A stretch of 16,243 nt of DNA from Deltaproteobacteria bacterium (GTDB lineage: Bacteria > Desulfobacterota > Desulfobulbia > Desulfobulbales > BM004). The DNA lies in assembly GCA_020346205.1 (NCBI GenBank), contig CP070776.1:1655953-1672195 (forward strand), read 5' to 3'. The position numbers and the translations under genes were made by a program. The notes beneath the pieces are model-generated. The model searched no databases, was not told where the DNA came from, and saw nothing but the letters and a program-made list of their open reading frames with translations. Of this stretch, positions 5,715 through 13,645 are shown piece after piece. Numbering within the stretch: the first letter of the stretch is position 1; each line of letters opens with the position of its first letter.

Positions 5715-7205
5715 TTATCTCTCAATCTCACTTTTGATTTCCACCCAATTCACCCTTAGGGCACTTGTTGTTTTTTCAGTGATCCTGTAACGATGATCGA
5801 TGCGATGTCCGGGTAAGGCTAGAATGGAGTCATCAGAGCATAAGACTGGCACCTGTTTTTTTTCATGCCGGTTAATTTTCTGATCGCTTAAAAAGTCATT
5901 AACTTTTTTGCTTCCAGGTGCACCAAGGGGATGAAAGCGATCATCAGGATAGGGGCTCCTGATTGAAAGCGGAAAAGAGAAAAGGGCGGCATCGAGATAC
6001 TCACCTGCGGGGAAAGAATCTCCGGATTTTGGGAAGGAACCTTCAATGTCTTCGATCACCAGCCTTTTATTGAGTGCGGGAAATTCATAAATGCCCGGAG
6101 CCGGGATTATGGTATCCGGTAATTCAGCATTATATTCTGTCGGGAGGTTACCGCGAAAAGGACCTCTTCCATGTGGGTAAGTAAAATGTAACTGTTCTTT
6201 ATTTCTCATGACCCTTAGCCCATCAGAAAGATGGAGGCTGCCGTCAGAAGAACCTGGCATGGCAAGTTGCAGAAGGTTTTCTATCTGTCTGGACCGTGGT
6301 TCACATGCCATGATCCAGCAGCACTTTTCCAGGAGTCTTCTCTGGATTGCACGTGGCTGCACTTTAAAAAGTTCCAGGCTGAGTTGCAGTTCTTGAGGAT
6401 AAGATTCACCGGGCGGGAAGCTATTTTCCTGCTCCTGAACATGCATTTGCTGGATTGTGGTAACAGTTTCAGCAAATGCTGACTCAGTTATAGTCTCCAG
6501 GAGTTCTTCTTCATCCTGTAATATATTTGCTGTACGCAACAGAGTTCGCCGGATGTCTGGATTATACCCCTCTTTCAGGTATGGCAGCAGGTCATTCCTT
6601 ATACGGTTTCGCAGGTAAAGATTTTGTGCATTTGAACTGTCAAGAAGAAACGGGATGGAATGCTTTTCAAGATAGTCAAGCAGGTCAGATTTGGGAAAAC
6701 GCAGGAAAGGACGGATAAATCTGCCGGCCCTTAAAGTTTTCATGCCTGAAAGTCCTTTACGGGCAGTGCCTCTAATCAGTCGCAGGAGAAGTTCCTCGGA
6801 CTGATCGTCAGCAGTGTGTGCTAAAGCGATTTTTTGAGCACCACAATCCAGGGCTGTTTTCTCCAGAAATTCGTAGCGCAGGATTCTTGCGGCATGTTCA
6901 ATGGAAATTTTTTGTTTTGCGGCTAACTCTTTAACATTCCTTGAACCTGTAAAGAAATCAACTCCGAGACGATGTGCTTCTGTCGCAACAAGATTTTTTT
7001 CACTCTCGGACTCATCAGGCCTGAGTCCATGGTTGACATAGGCAGCAACCGGGGTAATATCCATTACGTGAGTCAAACGGTTCAGGACATGCAAAAGTGC
7101 CATGGAGTCCGGTCCGGCTGAGACCCCGATAACAATTTTCTCACCGGCCTCTAGCAACCCTTCCTGTTCGATTGTAATTAATGTTTTTTTTTCAAGGGGA
7201 TGCAT
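5715..7205 (-). CDS. tilS: tRNA(Ile)-lysidine synthetase TilS
   Basis: TilS uses ATP and lysine to convert C34 of the CAU-anticodon isoleucine tRNA to lysidine, so that it reads AUA; this is essential in most bacteria. The 496-residue protein has an N-type ATP pyrophosphatase P-loop, VSAGPDSMALL (28-38), where the usual SGGxDS reads SAGPDS. It also has the family motifs AHTADDQSEELLLRL and LLDSSNAQNLYLRNRIRNDL, with a C-terminal TilS_C region near FHPLGAPGSKKVNDFL. The length is that of the full-length form with a C-terminal tRNA-binding domain. The start at 7205 follows from the conserved N-terminus, although the upstream sequence has no clear ribosome-binding site. It is divergent from the ogt-like gene and convergent with fabL. 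Confidence 0.92.
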   Translation of the reverse strand: MHPLEKKTLITIEQEGLLEAGEKIVIGVSAGPDSMALLHVLNRLTHVMDITPVAAYVNHGLRPDESESEKNLVATEAHRLGVDFFTGSRNVKELAAKQKISIEHAARILRYEFLEKTALDCGAQKIALAHTADDQSEELLLRLIRGTARKGLSGMKTLRAGRFIRPFLRFPKSDLLDYLEKHSIPFLLDSSNAQNLYLRNRIRNDLLPYLKEGYNPDIRRTLLRTANILQDEEELLETITESAFAETVTTIQQMHVQEQENSFPPGESYPQELQLSLELFKVQPRAIQRRLLEKCCWIMACEPRSRQIENLLQLAMPGSSDGSLHLSDGLRVMRNKEQLHFTYPHGRGPFRGNLPTEYNAELPDTIIPAPGIYEFPALNKRLVIEDIEGSFPKSGDSFPAGEYLDAALFSFPLSIRSPYPDDRFHPLGAPGSKKVNDFLSDQKINRHEKKQVPVLCSDDSILALPGHRIDHRYRITEKTTSALRVNWVEIKSEIER

Positions 7206-7247
7206 AGGTCAATTTTAAACATAAAAAATGAAAAAAATGAAAACTAT

Positions 7248-7811
7248 ATGAATAATTATTTTAAAAAGTTGTCAAGTTCGAAGAATAAAATTTCTTTTTC
7301 CTCGATGTCATGCAAATATGGAAAATTTACCATTTACTGCATAATAGGTCCTGAAGAGAATATAGTACATTTGACACTTGCACCTGGCAAACATGCAAAA
7401 GCAAGTAATCAATTATCCAGCATTGGTCCAAATATTCTTGTCAAGGAACTGGGGCAGAAAGATTTTCCCTATAATGGTATTTTTAGAGATTACTTTAACG
7501 GCAAGCTCAGTGATTTTTCTATCAAAGTCGATTCCCCTTTTTTTGAAGCCGGGACAGATTTTCAGAAAAAGGTATGGAGCAGCATAAAAACAGTACCCTA
7601 CGGTAGCAGCATAACATATCAGCAGCTGGCAAAACTTGCTGGTTCTCCAAAAGGGACAAGGGCTGCAGGATCGGCCTGTGGAGCCAATCCGGTTGCCCTC
7701 ATAATACCATGTCACAGGATCGTTGCCATGAACGGCCTGGGAGGTTATGCCGGAGGAATTGCTAATAAAAAAGCCCTGTTGACCCTTGAAGGTTCCATTC
7801 TCGGCAAGTGA
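7248..7811 (+). CDS. ogt: Methylated-DNA--protein-cysteine methyltransferase (Ogt/MGMT family)
   Basis: This is a suicide DNA-repair protein that moves the alkyl group from O6-alkylguanine to its own cysteine. The active-site motif IPCHRI is present, with the acceptor Cys at codon 7710-7712 (residue 155 from this start), followed by GLGGYAGGIANKKALLTLEG. The helix-turn-helix region FQKKVWSSIKTVPYGSSITY and the AGSPKGTRAAGSACGANP segment are typical. There is no Ada-type N-terminal transcription domain. The start is uncertain. ATG 7200 would overlap the divergent tilS start, with AAGGGG directly against the ATG and no spacing. ATG 7248 (187 residues) has no clear ribosome-binding site, and ATG 7305 is also possible. 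The N-terminal 20 residues are Lys/Ser-rich and AT-rich. The product is cytoplasmic and probably monocistronic. Confidence 0.88.
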   Translation: MNNYFKKLSSSKNKISFSSMSCKYGKFTIYCIIGPEENIVHLTLAPGKHAKASNQLSSIGPNILVKELGQKDFPYNGIFRDYFNGKLSDFSIKVDSPFFEAGTDFQKKVWSSIKTVPYGSSITYQQLAKLAGSPKGTRAAGSACGANPVALIIPCHRIVAMNGLGGYAGGIANKKALLTLEGSILGK

Positions 7812-7819
7812 GATTATGG

Positions 7820-7833
7820 CTGGTCATCACCAG
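7820..7833. other. Short hairpin between convergent ogt and lipoprotein genes
   Basis: CTGGT (7820-7824) and ACCAG (7829-7833) form a perfect 5-bp stem with a CATC loop in the 31-bp gap between two convergent stop codons. The position suits a shared bidirectional terminator, but neither strand has a T tract and the stem is short. Confidence 0.25.
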
Positions 7834-7842
7834 GAATTCAAC

Positions 7843-9645
7843 TTATTGCAGTTTGCGTGAGAAGGGACCTGAAGAATCGTCAGGTTGTTCTTCAGCATTT
7901 TCCTCCCGGAGGACTTCAAGCAGAGCCGGGTCAATCTTCATGATCTGCTCTTCAAGTATCACTTTATTTTGATTGACTTTGTCCAGCAGGTCTGTTTGCG
8001 GATATTTGTCCAGGATTTCAGTCAGCAGTCTATGGGAAGCAAGAAGGAGTTCTTTTTTCTTTTCAAAATCCGGAGTCCTGCCCGCCTTGATAAAAAGTGA
8101 AGCTGCTTCCTTGCGCATCTGGCTTGCAGCCTGGTTAGCTGTTTCCACTATCTTCATTTTCGCCCTTTCTTCATATTCGGTGCCTACAAGGGCCTCAAAA
8201 GCTAATATAGCATTATCATATTGCTGAGAGTCCAAAAGGTTTACAGCTGTATCCCACTGTTCTGTCAATTCCATTTCCTGAATGTGCCGCTGCGTTTCTA
8301 TTTCCCGAATTTCAGCCTGGGACACCTCGTAAAAGGTTTTTTGTAATACGGCCTGAAGTTCGGCAGGGAGGTAGTAACGGGACATCCTTTTAAGCATCTC
8401 AGTTGCTTCAGTAAATTTTTTATCTGCTACCAGAGAATCAATATGGACTAACTGGCGGCCAAACCATAACTTCAGTTGATCTGCTGCAAAAGTTTTAAGC
8501 CGCAAACCACTAACCGCTACAGGGCTTCCCGCATACTCCGTAGCAAAAGCATTTATCGCTTCATTTAACTCAGTAGAGTAAATCCTGTAATCGTACATAT
8601 GGAATTCACGTAGAAGTTTTATATAGGCAGCCATTTCATCAGATTCAGAATCTACAGAACGCAGGAAAGCAAGTTGTTCTTCAGCCCAGGACTTTTCAAC
8701 CCCGATAGATTCATGGGCCAAAATTATACTTTCATAATATGATTCTGCGGCAGCAACATTGCCACTGGCCAGAAAAAGGTCAGCAATTTCCCGCTGCAGG
8801 CTTAGAGGCTCAATAGAAAGTTCACCCGATTCAAGCATCCCTTTGAAGTGTCTCGCTGCTGCCTCGGTCTGACCAGTGTATTGCAAGGTAAGGCCGTAAT
8901 TCAACTGGGTGGAAAGTGACGGTTTCTGATCTGGAAAGGCCAGTGAGAGTCTTTCATAGGCATAGAGCACTTCCAGATAATTACCCTGTTCCATATGTGA
9001 AGCGATAGCTTCCTGAGCCACATCAAAGGTAATTTCCGGTTCTGTTTCGGGCATGAATTCATACTGATCAGCAATATCCAGGGAAAGTAATTCGCTACAC
9101 CTGCTTTCAAGAAAAGCAATATCAAGCTGCTGCATCTCTTTAGGATCCACCGTTGCAATTCTATCAACTGAAACAGTTTCACTTTGCTGCATTCTATCGA
9201 GCAAAAGACTGTACCCAGTCAAAATACGTTCAAGGTTTTGCACGCATTCAGTTTCATATGCAGCCAGCTTCGTCGCCAAAGTACCTTCGTTGTACTTTTC
9301 AGAAATTTTCAGCCAATGTTCAAACTTGTTTTCATAGGCATTCAAACGAAGTTGGACAAAATTAATGTCAGAATATTTTACTTTCAATTTAGAGGATTCA
9401 GCAGGTTTTTTACGCCCGAAAATTGATACCCTTGATGTTGTCTGGGAGGATTCATCAACCTTTTGTTCAGCTTGTTTTGAGGTTGAGGTACCTGGGAGCG
9501 GTTTCTGCTCCATCTCCTGGCTTTGTGGCAAGTCTGATTTTTCCCTGCGAGAGGATGTATCCGAATGTGTTGCGCCGCAGCCGTATAAAAGAAAAACAAG
9601 AGAGATGGATACGATAAATATTTTGCATGTATTGAACGTTAACAT
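7843..9645 (-). CDS. TPR-like outer-membrane lipoprotein, candidate PBP partner
   Basis: I do not recognise a named family for this 600-residue protein. It starts with a lipoprotein signal peptide ending in LLYGC (lipobox, C23) with Gly at +2, which suggests sorting to the outer membrane. A Ser/Gln/Lys-rich linker follows (about 25-90). Then come helical segments, with TPR-like repeats around 205-310 (GNYLEVLYAYERLSLAFPDQ; LNYGLTLQYTGQTEAAARHF; IADLFLASGNVAAAESYY) and again around 462-560 (AVNLLDSQQYDNAILAFEAL; LLTEILDKYPQTD). The C-terminus is acidic. The gene lies 206 bp downstream of a class A PBP gene on the same strand. By analogy with LpoA and LpoP, which are TPR-containing outer-membrane lipoproteins that activate class A PBPs, it could activate that synthase; this is inference. 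The upstream ribosome-binding site is weak. Confidence 0.75.
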   Translation of the reverse strand: MLTFNTCKIFIVSISLVFLLYGCGATHSDTSSRREKSDLPQSQEMEQKPLPGTSTSKQAEQKVDESSQTTSRVSIFGRKKPAESSKLKVKYSDINFVQLRLNAYENKFEHWLKISEKYNEGTLATKLAAYETECVQNLERILTGYSLLLDRMQQSETVSVDRIATVDPKEMQQLDIAFLESRCSELLSLDIADQYEFMPETEPEITFDVAQEAIASHMEQGNYLEVLYAYERLSLAFPDQKPSLSTQLNYGLTLQYTGQTEAAARHFKGMLESGELSIEPLSLQREIADLFLASGNVAAAESYYESIILAHESIGVEKSWAEEQLAFLRSVDSESDEMAAYIKLLREFHMYDYRIYSTELNEAINAFATEYAGSPVAVSGLRLKTFAADQLKLWFGRQLVHIDSLVADKKFTEATEMLKRMSRYYLPAELQAVLQKTFYEVSQAEIREIETQRHIQEMELTEQWDTAVNLLDSQQYDNAILAFEALVGTEYEERAKMKIVETANQAASQMRKEAASLFIKAGRTPDFEKKKELLLASHRLLTEILDKYPQTDLLDKVNQNKVILEEQIMKIDPALLEVLREENAEEQPDDSSGPFSRKLQ

Positions 9646-9851
9646 ACCTGATTCCAGAAGGTTATTTCATCATGTAAAGCCCTAACACTGATGAATTGTA
9701 TAATTGGGAAAATTAATTTTAGCCCTGATTAATGTCTAAGCTATAAAACAGAATTTGCCAATAATGCAAGAGTTAAGACTGGCTCAGGCTATATAGTATA
9801 AAGCTTGATAAGGGAATCCGAAAGTTTAGGGAAGGGAAATATTGAGAATAG
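9646..9851. other. Gap between PBP and lipoprotein genes
   Basis: These 206 bp are AT-rich. On the minus strand, TTGCAT followed about 17 nt later by TTATAG is a possible weak sigma-70 promoter for the lipoprotein gene. I see no terminator-like hairpin for the PBP gene, so readthrough is possible. Confidence 0.35.
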
Positions 9852-12800
9852 TTAATTGCTCCAGAATGGTTTAAAGGTTCTGGCAGGTTCAATTTCCTTA
9901 CTGGGGAGAAGAGTACCGAAAGTCAGGACGGTGGCATCTGAGGACTTGGCAGAGCTGCTGCTGTCATATTGAGTAGTTGCCGGCAAGCCGTTACCTGAGT
10001 TAACCGGTATGTTTTTCTGTTCAAGATCTGGGTGGATCAGGCGTAAACCTGTTTCACCGGTGATAGGATCAACGGTGAATGCCAGGTCAACCAGGTCCAG
10101 TTTTGCACCAAATTCTTTTTCGAGAAGAATGGTATTTGCCATTCTGGACCAGACTGGCAGGGCCCCGCTTGAACCTGTTATGTGAGTGGTGTTACGGACC
10201 ATTGGGTCATTGTTGTCAAAGCCGACATACGCTGCAACAATATACCCGTTATTTGTGTCAAAACCATTCTGCTCGTTGTGCGGACCGGGAATGATTCCGG
10301 CAAAAGCAGAATTAGTAAAACGGTTGGCTGTCCCTGTTTTACCCATCAACGGAACAGGCAGGTCAAATTGATTAAGTTGCTGCTTAATTTCAGGATCCCG
10401 ACTGTTGAGCCGGACATTTGCGTGGGCATATCGCCCGGTACCGAATTTGATAATATTATGCAGAATGTCACTTATCGCCATACTTGTTTTGGAATCAACT
10501 ACATTAATATCTTGTCTCTCTGGTACAAAGATGGTTTCACCTTCAGCATTTTCTATGCGATCAATAATTGCCAGTTCGTCAATAGTGTCATCTGCTCCGC
10601 TCAACGTTATATGTCCCATTGTAATAGCCTGGTAAGTCATGGCAGCTTCAAGGAGAGAAATAACATTTGAACCTAAAGGAAATGACAGGACGGGCTCAAG
10701 TTCACTCCTGATATTAAAAGAGCGGCCCAAAGCAGTTACATAGCGCAGACCTGCCAGAACACGGAAGTCTGGTATTTGTGAAAGAACCTCGAAGCTATAT
10801 GGCGGAAGAGATGCCAGATGCTCATATTCATTTACTACAGCACCGCTGAGGGTCTGCAGGGTTTCCAGGCTCACTCTGCCTTCGATGAGTATATTATCCC
10901 AGAAATCCTTCTGGAAATTTTTCCTGAATCGTGCAAACGACAGGGGGCGTAATTTTTTCTGAATGTCTGCAGGGCTTAGCAATCGCCAGGAAACGTTTTC
11001 TGCTGGCTCGCTGGCATAGATATATTTGTCATTGAAGGTATCGTGATAAAATTGTCCCAGAAACATTTCGGGCGCTTCAATGCTTCTCAGCTGCAGCTTC
11101 CCGGAAAGGCTGGCCTGCAGGAATTCAAGTTCCTGCAAAAGCTGTAAATGATGAAGATAATTATTTCTAAGGATTTGCTTCCTGATATTTTTTTCTGCCT
11201 CAATCTTCTTTTGTCTCCTTGTTTCCGATTCATATTCAGCTCCTTGCAGGCTTTCAACTTCTTCAAGGAAACTTTCAAAATCAGCACCATAATGCATCTT
11301 TCTAAGGTAGTTGAATTCGTCGAGCCTGCCGCTGAAGATAAGGTCAGGTTCAAGGTTTATAACAGCCTGCCTGAATGCTGCACGGTTGAGTTGTACCTCG
11401 TCTACCAGAATGCCGAGAGTGTCTCTCAGGCGCTGCCTGTAGCTGGCATGTGACTCATAATCGCGCCGGTCAAGGTCTAGGTGCGAGATCAATTCCTTGA
11501 GCTGGGCAGGGGTGAGGTGGTCACACAAGTGATAAAGGAGCCAAACCGTTGCCACGTTCTCAGAGTGGACACCCGCCCAGCTCATTGACACCTGCTTATG
11601 CGGACTGTCATGGTCCGGTCTGGGGAAATAAGCCTGTTTCTGGAAGACAAACAGGTTCCGCTCGTTGTCAAGGGCATCAATGCTGTTCCAGCCAAGCTGG
11701 AGTGCAGCAGTATATACCAAGGGTTTAATTACGGATCCCATAGGGCGTTTGGCAGAGACTGCCCGGTTGAAGAAATGATTCTCCATCCCGCCTACCATGG
11801 TCCGTATAGTGCCATCTTTGAGAACTATAAGTCCACCCTGGATTTCAGGGTATTTTTCCAGATCAAGCTGGACGGTATTAGTGCTTTTGTCTATTTTGCG
11901 TACACTAACGAAAATCCTGTCCCCGACCTTAAATCCTTCAAGAAACGTTTGCTGGTCCTGTTGTTGGGGTTCAGTCCAGCGCTGCTTTTCCCATTTGACT
12001 AGGGAATCAACAACCGGCAATATACCCGAACGGTCAATGGAACCTATGAGGTTCTGCTTACCGCCAAGCTTTCCCAGGGAAACTTTTATGGAAGGTTTGG
12101 CAGAGGTGTCGATTGCTAAGACGGTGCCAAAAAGAAAGGCTCCTTTATACAGGTCCCAATCGCCCGCCTTTGATAGGCTACTATAGTAATTTTGCACTTC
12201 TTCGTGAGCATATCCCTTTAGGCGGATACTCAGCCTGGAAAGCTCTTTACGCAGACCATAAAAAGCCTGGTCCTGCAGATCTTTTTCAACCGTGGTGTAA
12301 ATTTTTATGCCTGAAGTAGCAATATTGTCAATGCCGTGGGCGGCCAGTGCTTCTTCCACCTCAGGGACAGAAAGGCCTGTTTTGACAAAATCCATCAATG
12401 TATTAAGAGGGAAGAACATCTGTCCCTGCTCAAAATTAATCTCCAGGTTCATATACTCTTCATGCTGCTCAGGCGATATCATTCCCAGCTTTTGCATCTG
12501 ACCAAGAACATAGCCGGATCGCTGTTTTGCCCGCGTGACAGCCAGGGCAGCCTTCTCTTCATTATCCTTGATAAAAGGGTTGTAATAATTGGGCCTTTTT
12601 ACTGAACCGGCTATAAATGCACACTCCAGTGTACTAAGCTCCGATGCAGTCTTATTAAAGTAATACTGCGATGCTACTCCAAGGCCATGGCCGTTGCCGC
12701 TGACATAAAACTGGTTGGCATAGAATTCCATTATTTTTTCTTTGGGGTAATGGTATTCGAGCCTGAGAGCGTAAAGAAGTTCGGTTAGTTTGGATTTAAA

Positions 12801-13217
12801 CGAACGGTCCTTTCTTTTGAAAAGGTTTTTGGCAGTCTGCTGGGTGATGGTACTGCCACCCTGGACAATTTTTCCTGCCTTTATATTTGCAAGCAGGGCC
12901 CGTATAACTCCCGGGATGTCAACTCCAAAATGCTTGAAAAATCCATTGTCTTCAGCTGCGACTATGGCGTTTATAAAATCATCTGGGATTTCATCATATT
13001 GGATATACTGCCTGTGGGCTTCCTGAAAGAACACCCCTATTTTATTCTGGCCATCGTTATAGTAGACCGGACTTTCCATGGAGAGGATCTTTTCTATATT
13101 ACTCTGGTTGATCTGCTCGCCAGGATAAAAGACAACCAGCCAAAAAAAAGCAAACAGACCGACAATAATGGTCAGTCCTGTAAATGCTATTGCGGCATAT
13201 AGAAGTTTTTTAAACAT
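9852..13217 (-). CDS. Class A penicillin-binding protein (transglycosylase/transpeptidase) with large insertion
   Basis: This bifunctional peptidoglycan synthase is anchored in the inner membrane by one N-terminal helix (about 4-31). The GT51 glycosyltransferase domain covers about 60-250, with catalytic E89 in VAAEDNGFFKHFG, then GGSTITQQTAKNLF (120-133) and the stretch KIMEFYANQFYVSG (161-174). The transpeptidase domain has SxxK at S495-K498 (MGSVIKP), SxN at S552-N554 (HSEN) and KTGT at 960-963. All catalytic motifs are intact. At 1121 residues it is longer than typical class A PBPs (about 750-850). SxN and KTG are 406 residues apart, against roughly 130 in E. coli PBP1b, because of a Glu/Lys/Arg-rich, probably helical insertion at about 560-815. 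The start at 13217 has GGA about 8 nt upstream. It is divergent from the mltD-like gene and upstream of the TPR lipoprotein gene. Confidence 0.9.
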   Translation of the reverse strand: MFKKLLYAAIAFTGLTIIVGLFAFFWLVVFYPGEQINQSNIEKILSMESPVYYNDGQNKIGVFFQEAHRQYIQYDEIPDDFINAIVAAEDNGFFKHFGVDIPGVIRALLANIKAGKIVQGGSTITQQTAKNLFKRKDRSFKSKLTELLYALRLEYHYPKEKIMEFYANQFYVSGNGHGLGVASQYYFNKTASELSTLECAFIAGSVKRPNYYNPFIKDNEEKAALAVTRAKQRSGYVLGQMQKLGMISPEQHEEYMNLEINFEQGQMFFPLNTLMDFVKTGLSVPEVEEALAAHGIDNIATSGIKIYTTVEKDLQDQAFYGLRKELSRLSIRLKGYAHEEVQNYYSSLSKAGDWDLYKGAFLFGTVLAIDTSAKPSIKVSLGKLGGKQNLIGSIDRSGILPVVDSLVKWEKQRWTEPQQQDQQTFLEGFKVGDRIFVSVRKIDKSTNTVQLDLEKYPEIQGGLIVLKDGTIRTMVGGMENHFFNRAVSAKRPMGSVIKPLVYTAALQLGWNSIDALDNERNLFVFQKQAYFPRPDHDSPHKQVSMSWAGVHSENVATVWLLYHLCDHLTPAQLKELISHLDLDRRDYESHASYRQRLRDTLGILVDEVQLNRAAFRQAVINLEPDLIFSGRLDEFNYLRKMHYGADFESFLEEVESLQGAEYESETRRQKKIEAEKNIRKQILRNNYLHHLQLLQELEFLQASLSGKLQLRSIEAPEMFLGQFYHDTFNDKYIYASEPAENVSWRLLSPADIQKKLRPLSFARFRKNFQKDFWDNILIEGRVSLETLQTLSGAVVNEYEHLASLPPYSFEVLSQIPDFRVLAGLRYVTALGRSFNIRSELEPVLSFPLGSNVISLLEAAMTYQAITMGHITLSGADDTIDELAIIDRIENAEGETIFVPERQDINVVDSKTSMAISDILHNIIKFGTGRYAHANVRLNSRDPEIKQQLNQFDLPVPLMGKTGTANRFTNSAFAGIIPGPHNEQNGFDTNNGYIVAAYVGFDNNDPMVRNTTHITGSSGALPVWSRMANTILLEKEFGAKLDLVDLAFTVDPITGETGLRLIHPDLEQKNIPVNSGNGLPATTQYDSSSSAKSSDATVLTFGTLLPSKEIEPARTFKPFWSN

Positions 13218-13362
13218 AAAATTTTCCGGTTATCAGAATTACAAAAAGCGTAAAATAAATTAATATAACATCTTGTTATTAAATGAAATTTAAAAATAAC
13301 AAATCAGCATTTTTTATTTTTTATTAAAAATCTTTACTTTACTATATTTACATTTTTGAGTT

Positions 13363-13377
13363 GCCTCAAAATGAGGC
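13363..13377. repeat. Perfect 6-bp inverted repeat
   Basis: GCCTCA and TGAGGC are separated by AAA. In an otherwise AT-rich region this GC-containing dyad stands out. It could be an operator, or the first hairpin of a small RNA ending at 13426. Confidence 0.4.
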
Positions 13378-13406
13378 TGCATATTTCACCAAAATAATTC
13401 TTAATT

Positions 13407-13426
13407 CAAGCCCTGGCTTGTTTTTT
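13407..13426 (+). terminator. Intrinsic-terminator-like hairpin with no gene upstream on its strand
   Basis: CAAGC (13407-13411) and GCTTG (13416-13420) close a CCTG loop and are followed directly by TTTTTT (13421-13426). The form is that of a plus-strand terminator, yet the only gene upstream (PBP) is on the other strand and points away. It may end a small RNA or limit leader transcription into the mltD-like gene. Confidence 0.45.
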
Positions 13427-13524
13427 ATTGCAGCAGCAAGGGATTTTATGGTATTTACTGAAAAGTTTGTCTAGTCCTTTTTCTCTTAAAAATTACATTA
13501 AATAAAGGAAATATACGAATCTGG

Positions 13525-13553
13525 TTCTTTCTGCCCAAGATTCATGATACTAT
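13525..13553 (+). promoter_or_regulatory. Possible sigma-70 promoter for the mltD-like gene
   Basis: An extended -10, TGATACTAT (13545-13553), has a poor -35 (TTCTTT, 13525-13530) at 17-bp spacing. It would give a leader of about 85 nt. Matches are weak and the call is tentative. Confidence 0.25.
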
Positions 13554-13645
13554 CCCCTCATATAATTTTATTCAATTCCGGCATATATTTTGCTTTGAGA
13601 ATTGCGGGGAAAGTACCAACCTGAAAACCAATTCCAAGGATACGC

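Larger units (their letters stand above)
13218..13645. other. Divergent promoter region between PBP and mltD-like genes
   Basis: These 428 very AT-rich bp contain three inverted repeats: ATAACA-TCT-TGTTAT (13265-13279), GCCTCA-AAA-TGAGGC (13363-13377) and the terminator-like hairpin at 13407-13426. The first repeat lies 48 bp upstream of the PBP start codon and may be an operator. The last two lie in the middle and could belong to a short plus-strand transcript. No ORF of note is present. Confidence 0.5.

Noticed and set aside
6255..6270. Sigma-54-like TGGCATGGCAAGTTGC inside tilS
   Set aside because: It resembles the real promoter, but the spacing is GG-N11-GC and it lies inside a coding region.
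10182..10670. Plus-strand frame of 162 codons
   Set aside because: It lies fully antisense to the PBP transpeptidase region containing the KTG motif and has no recognisable protein features.
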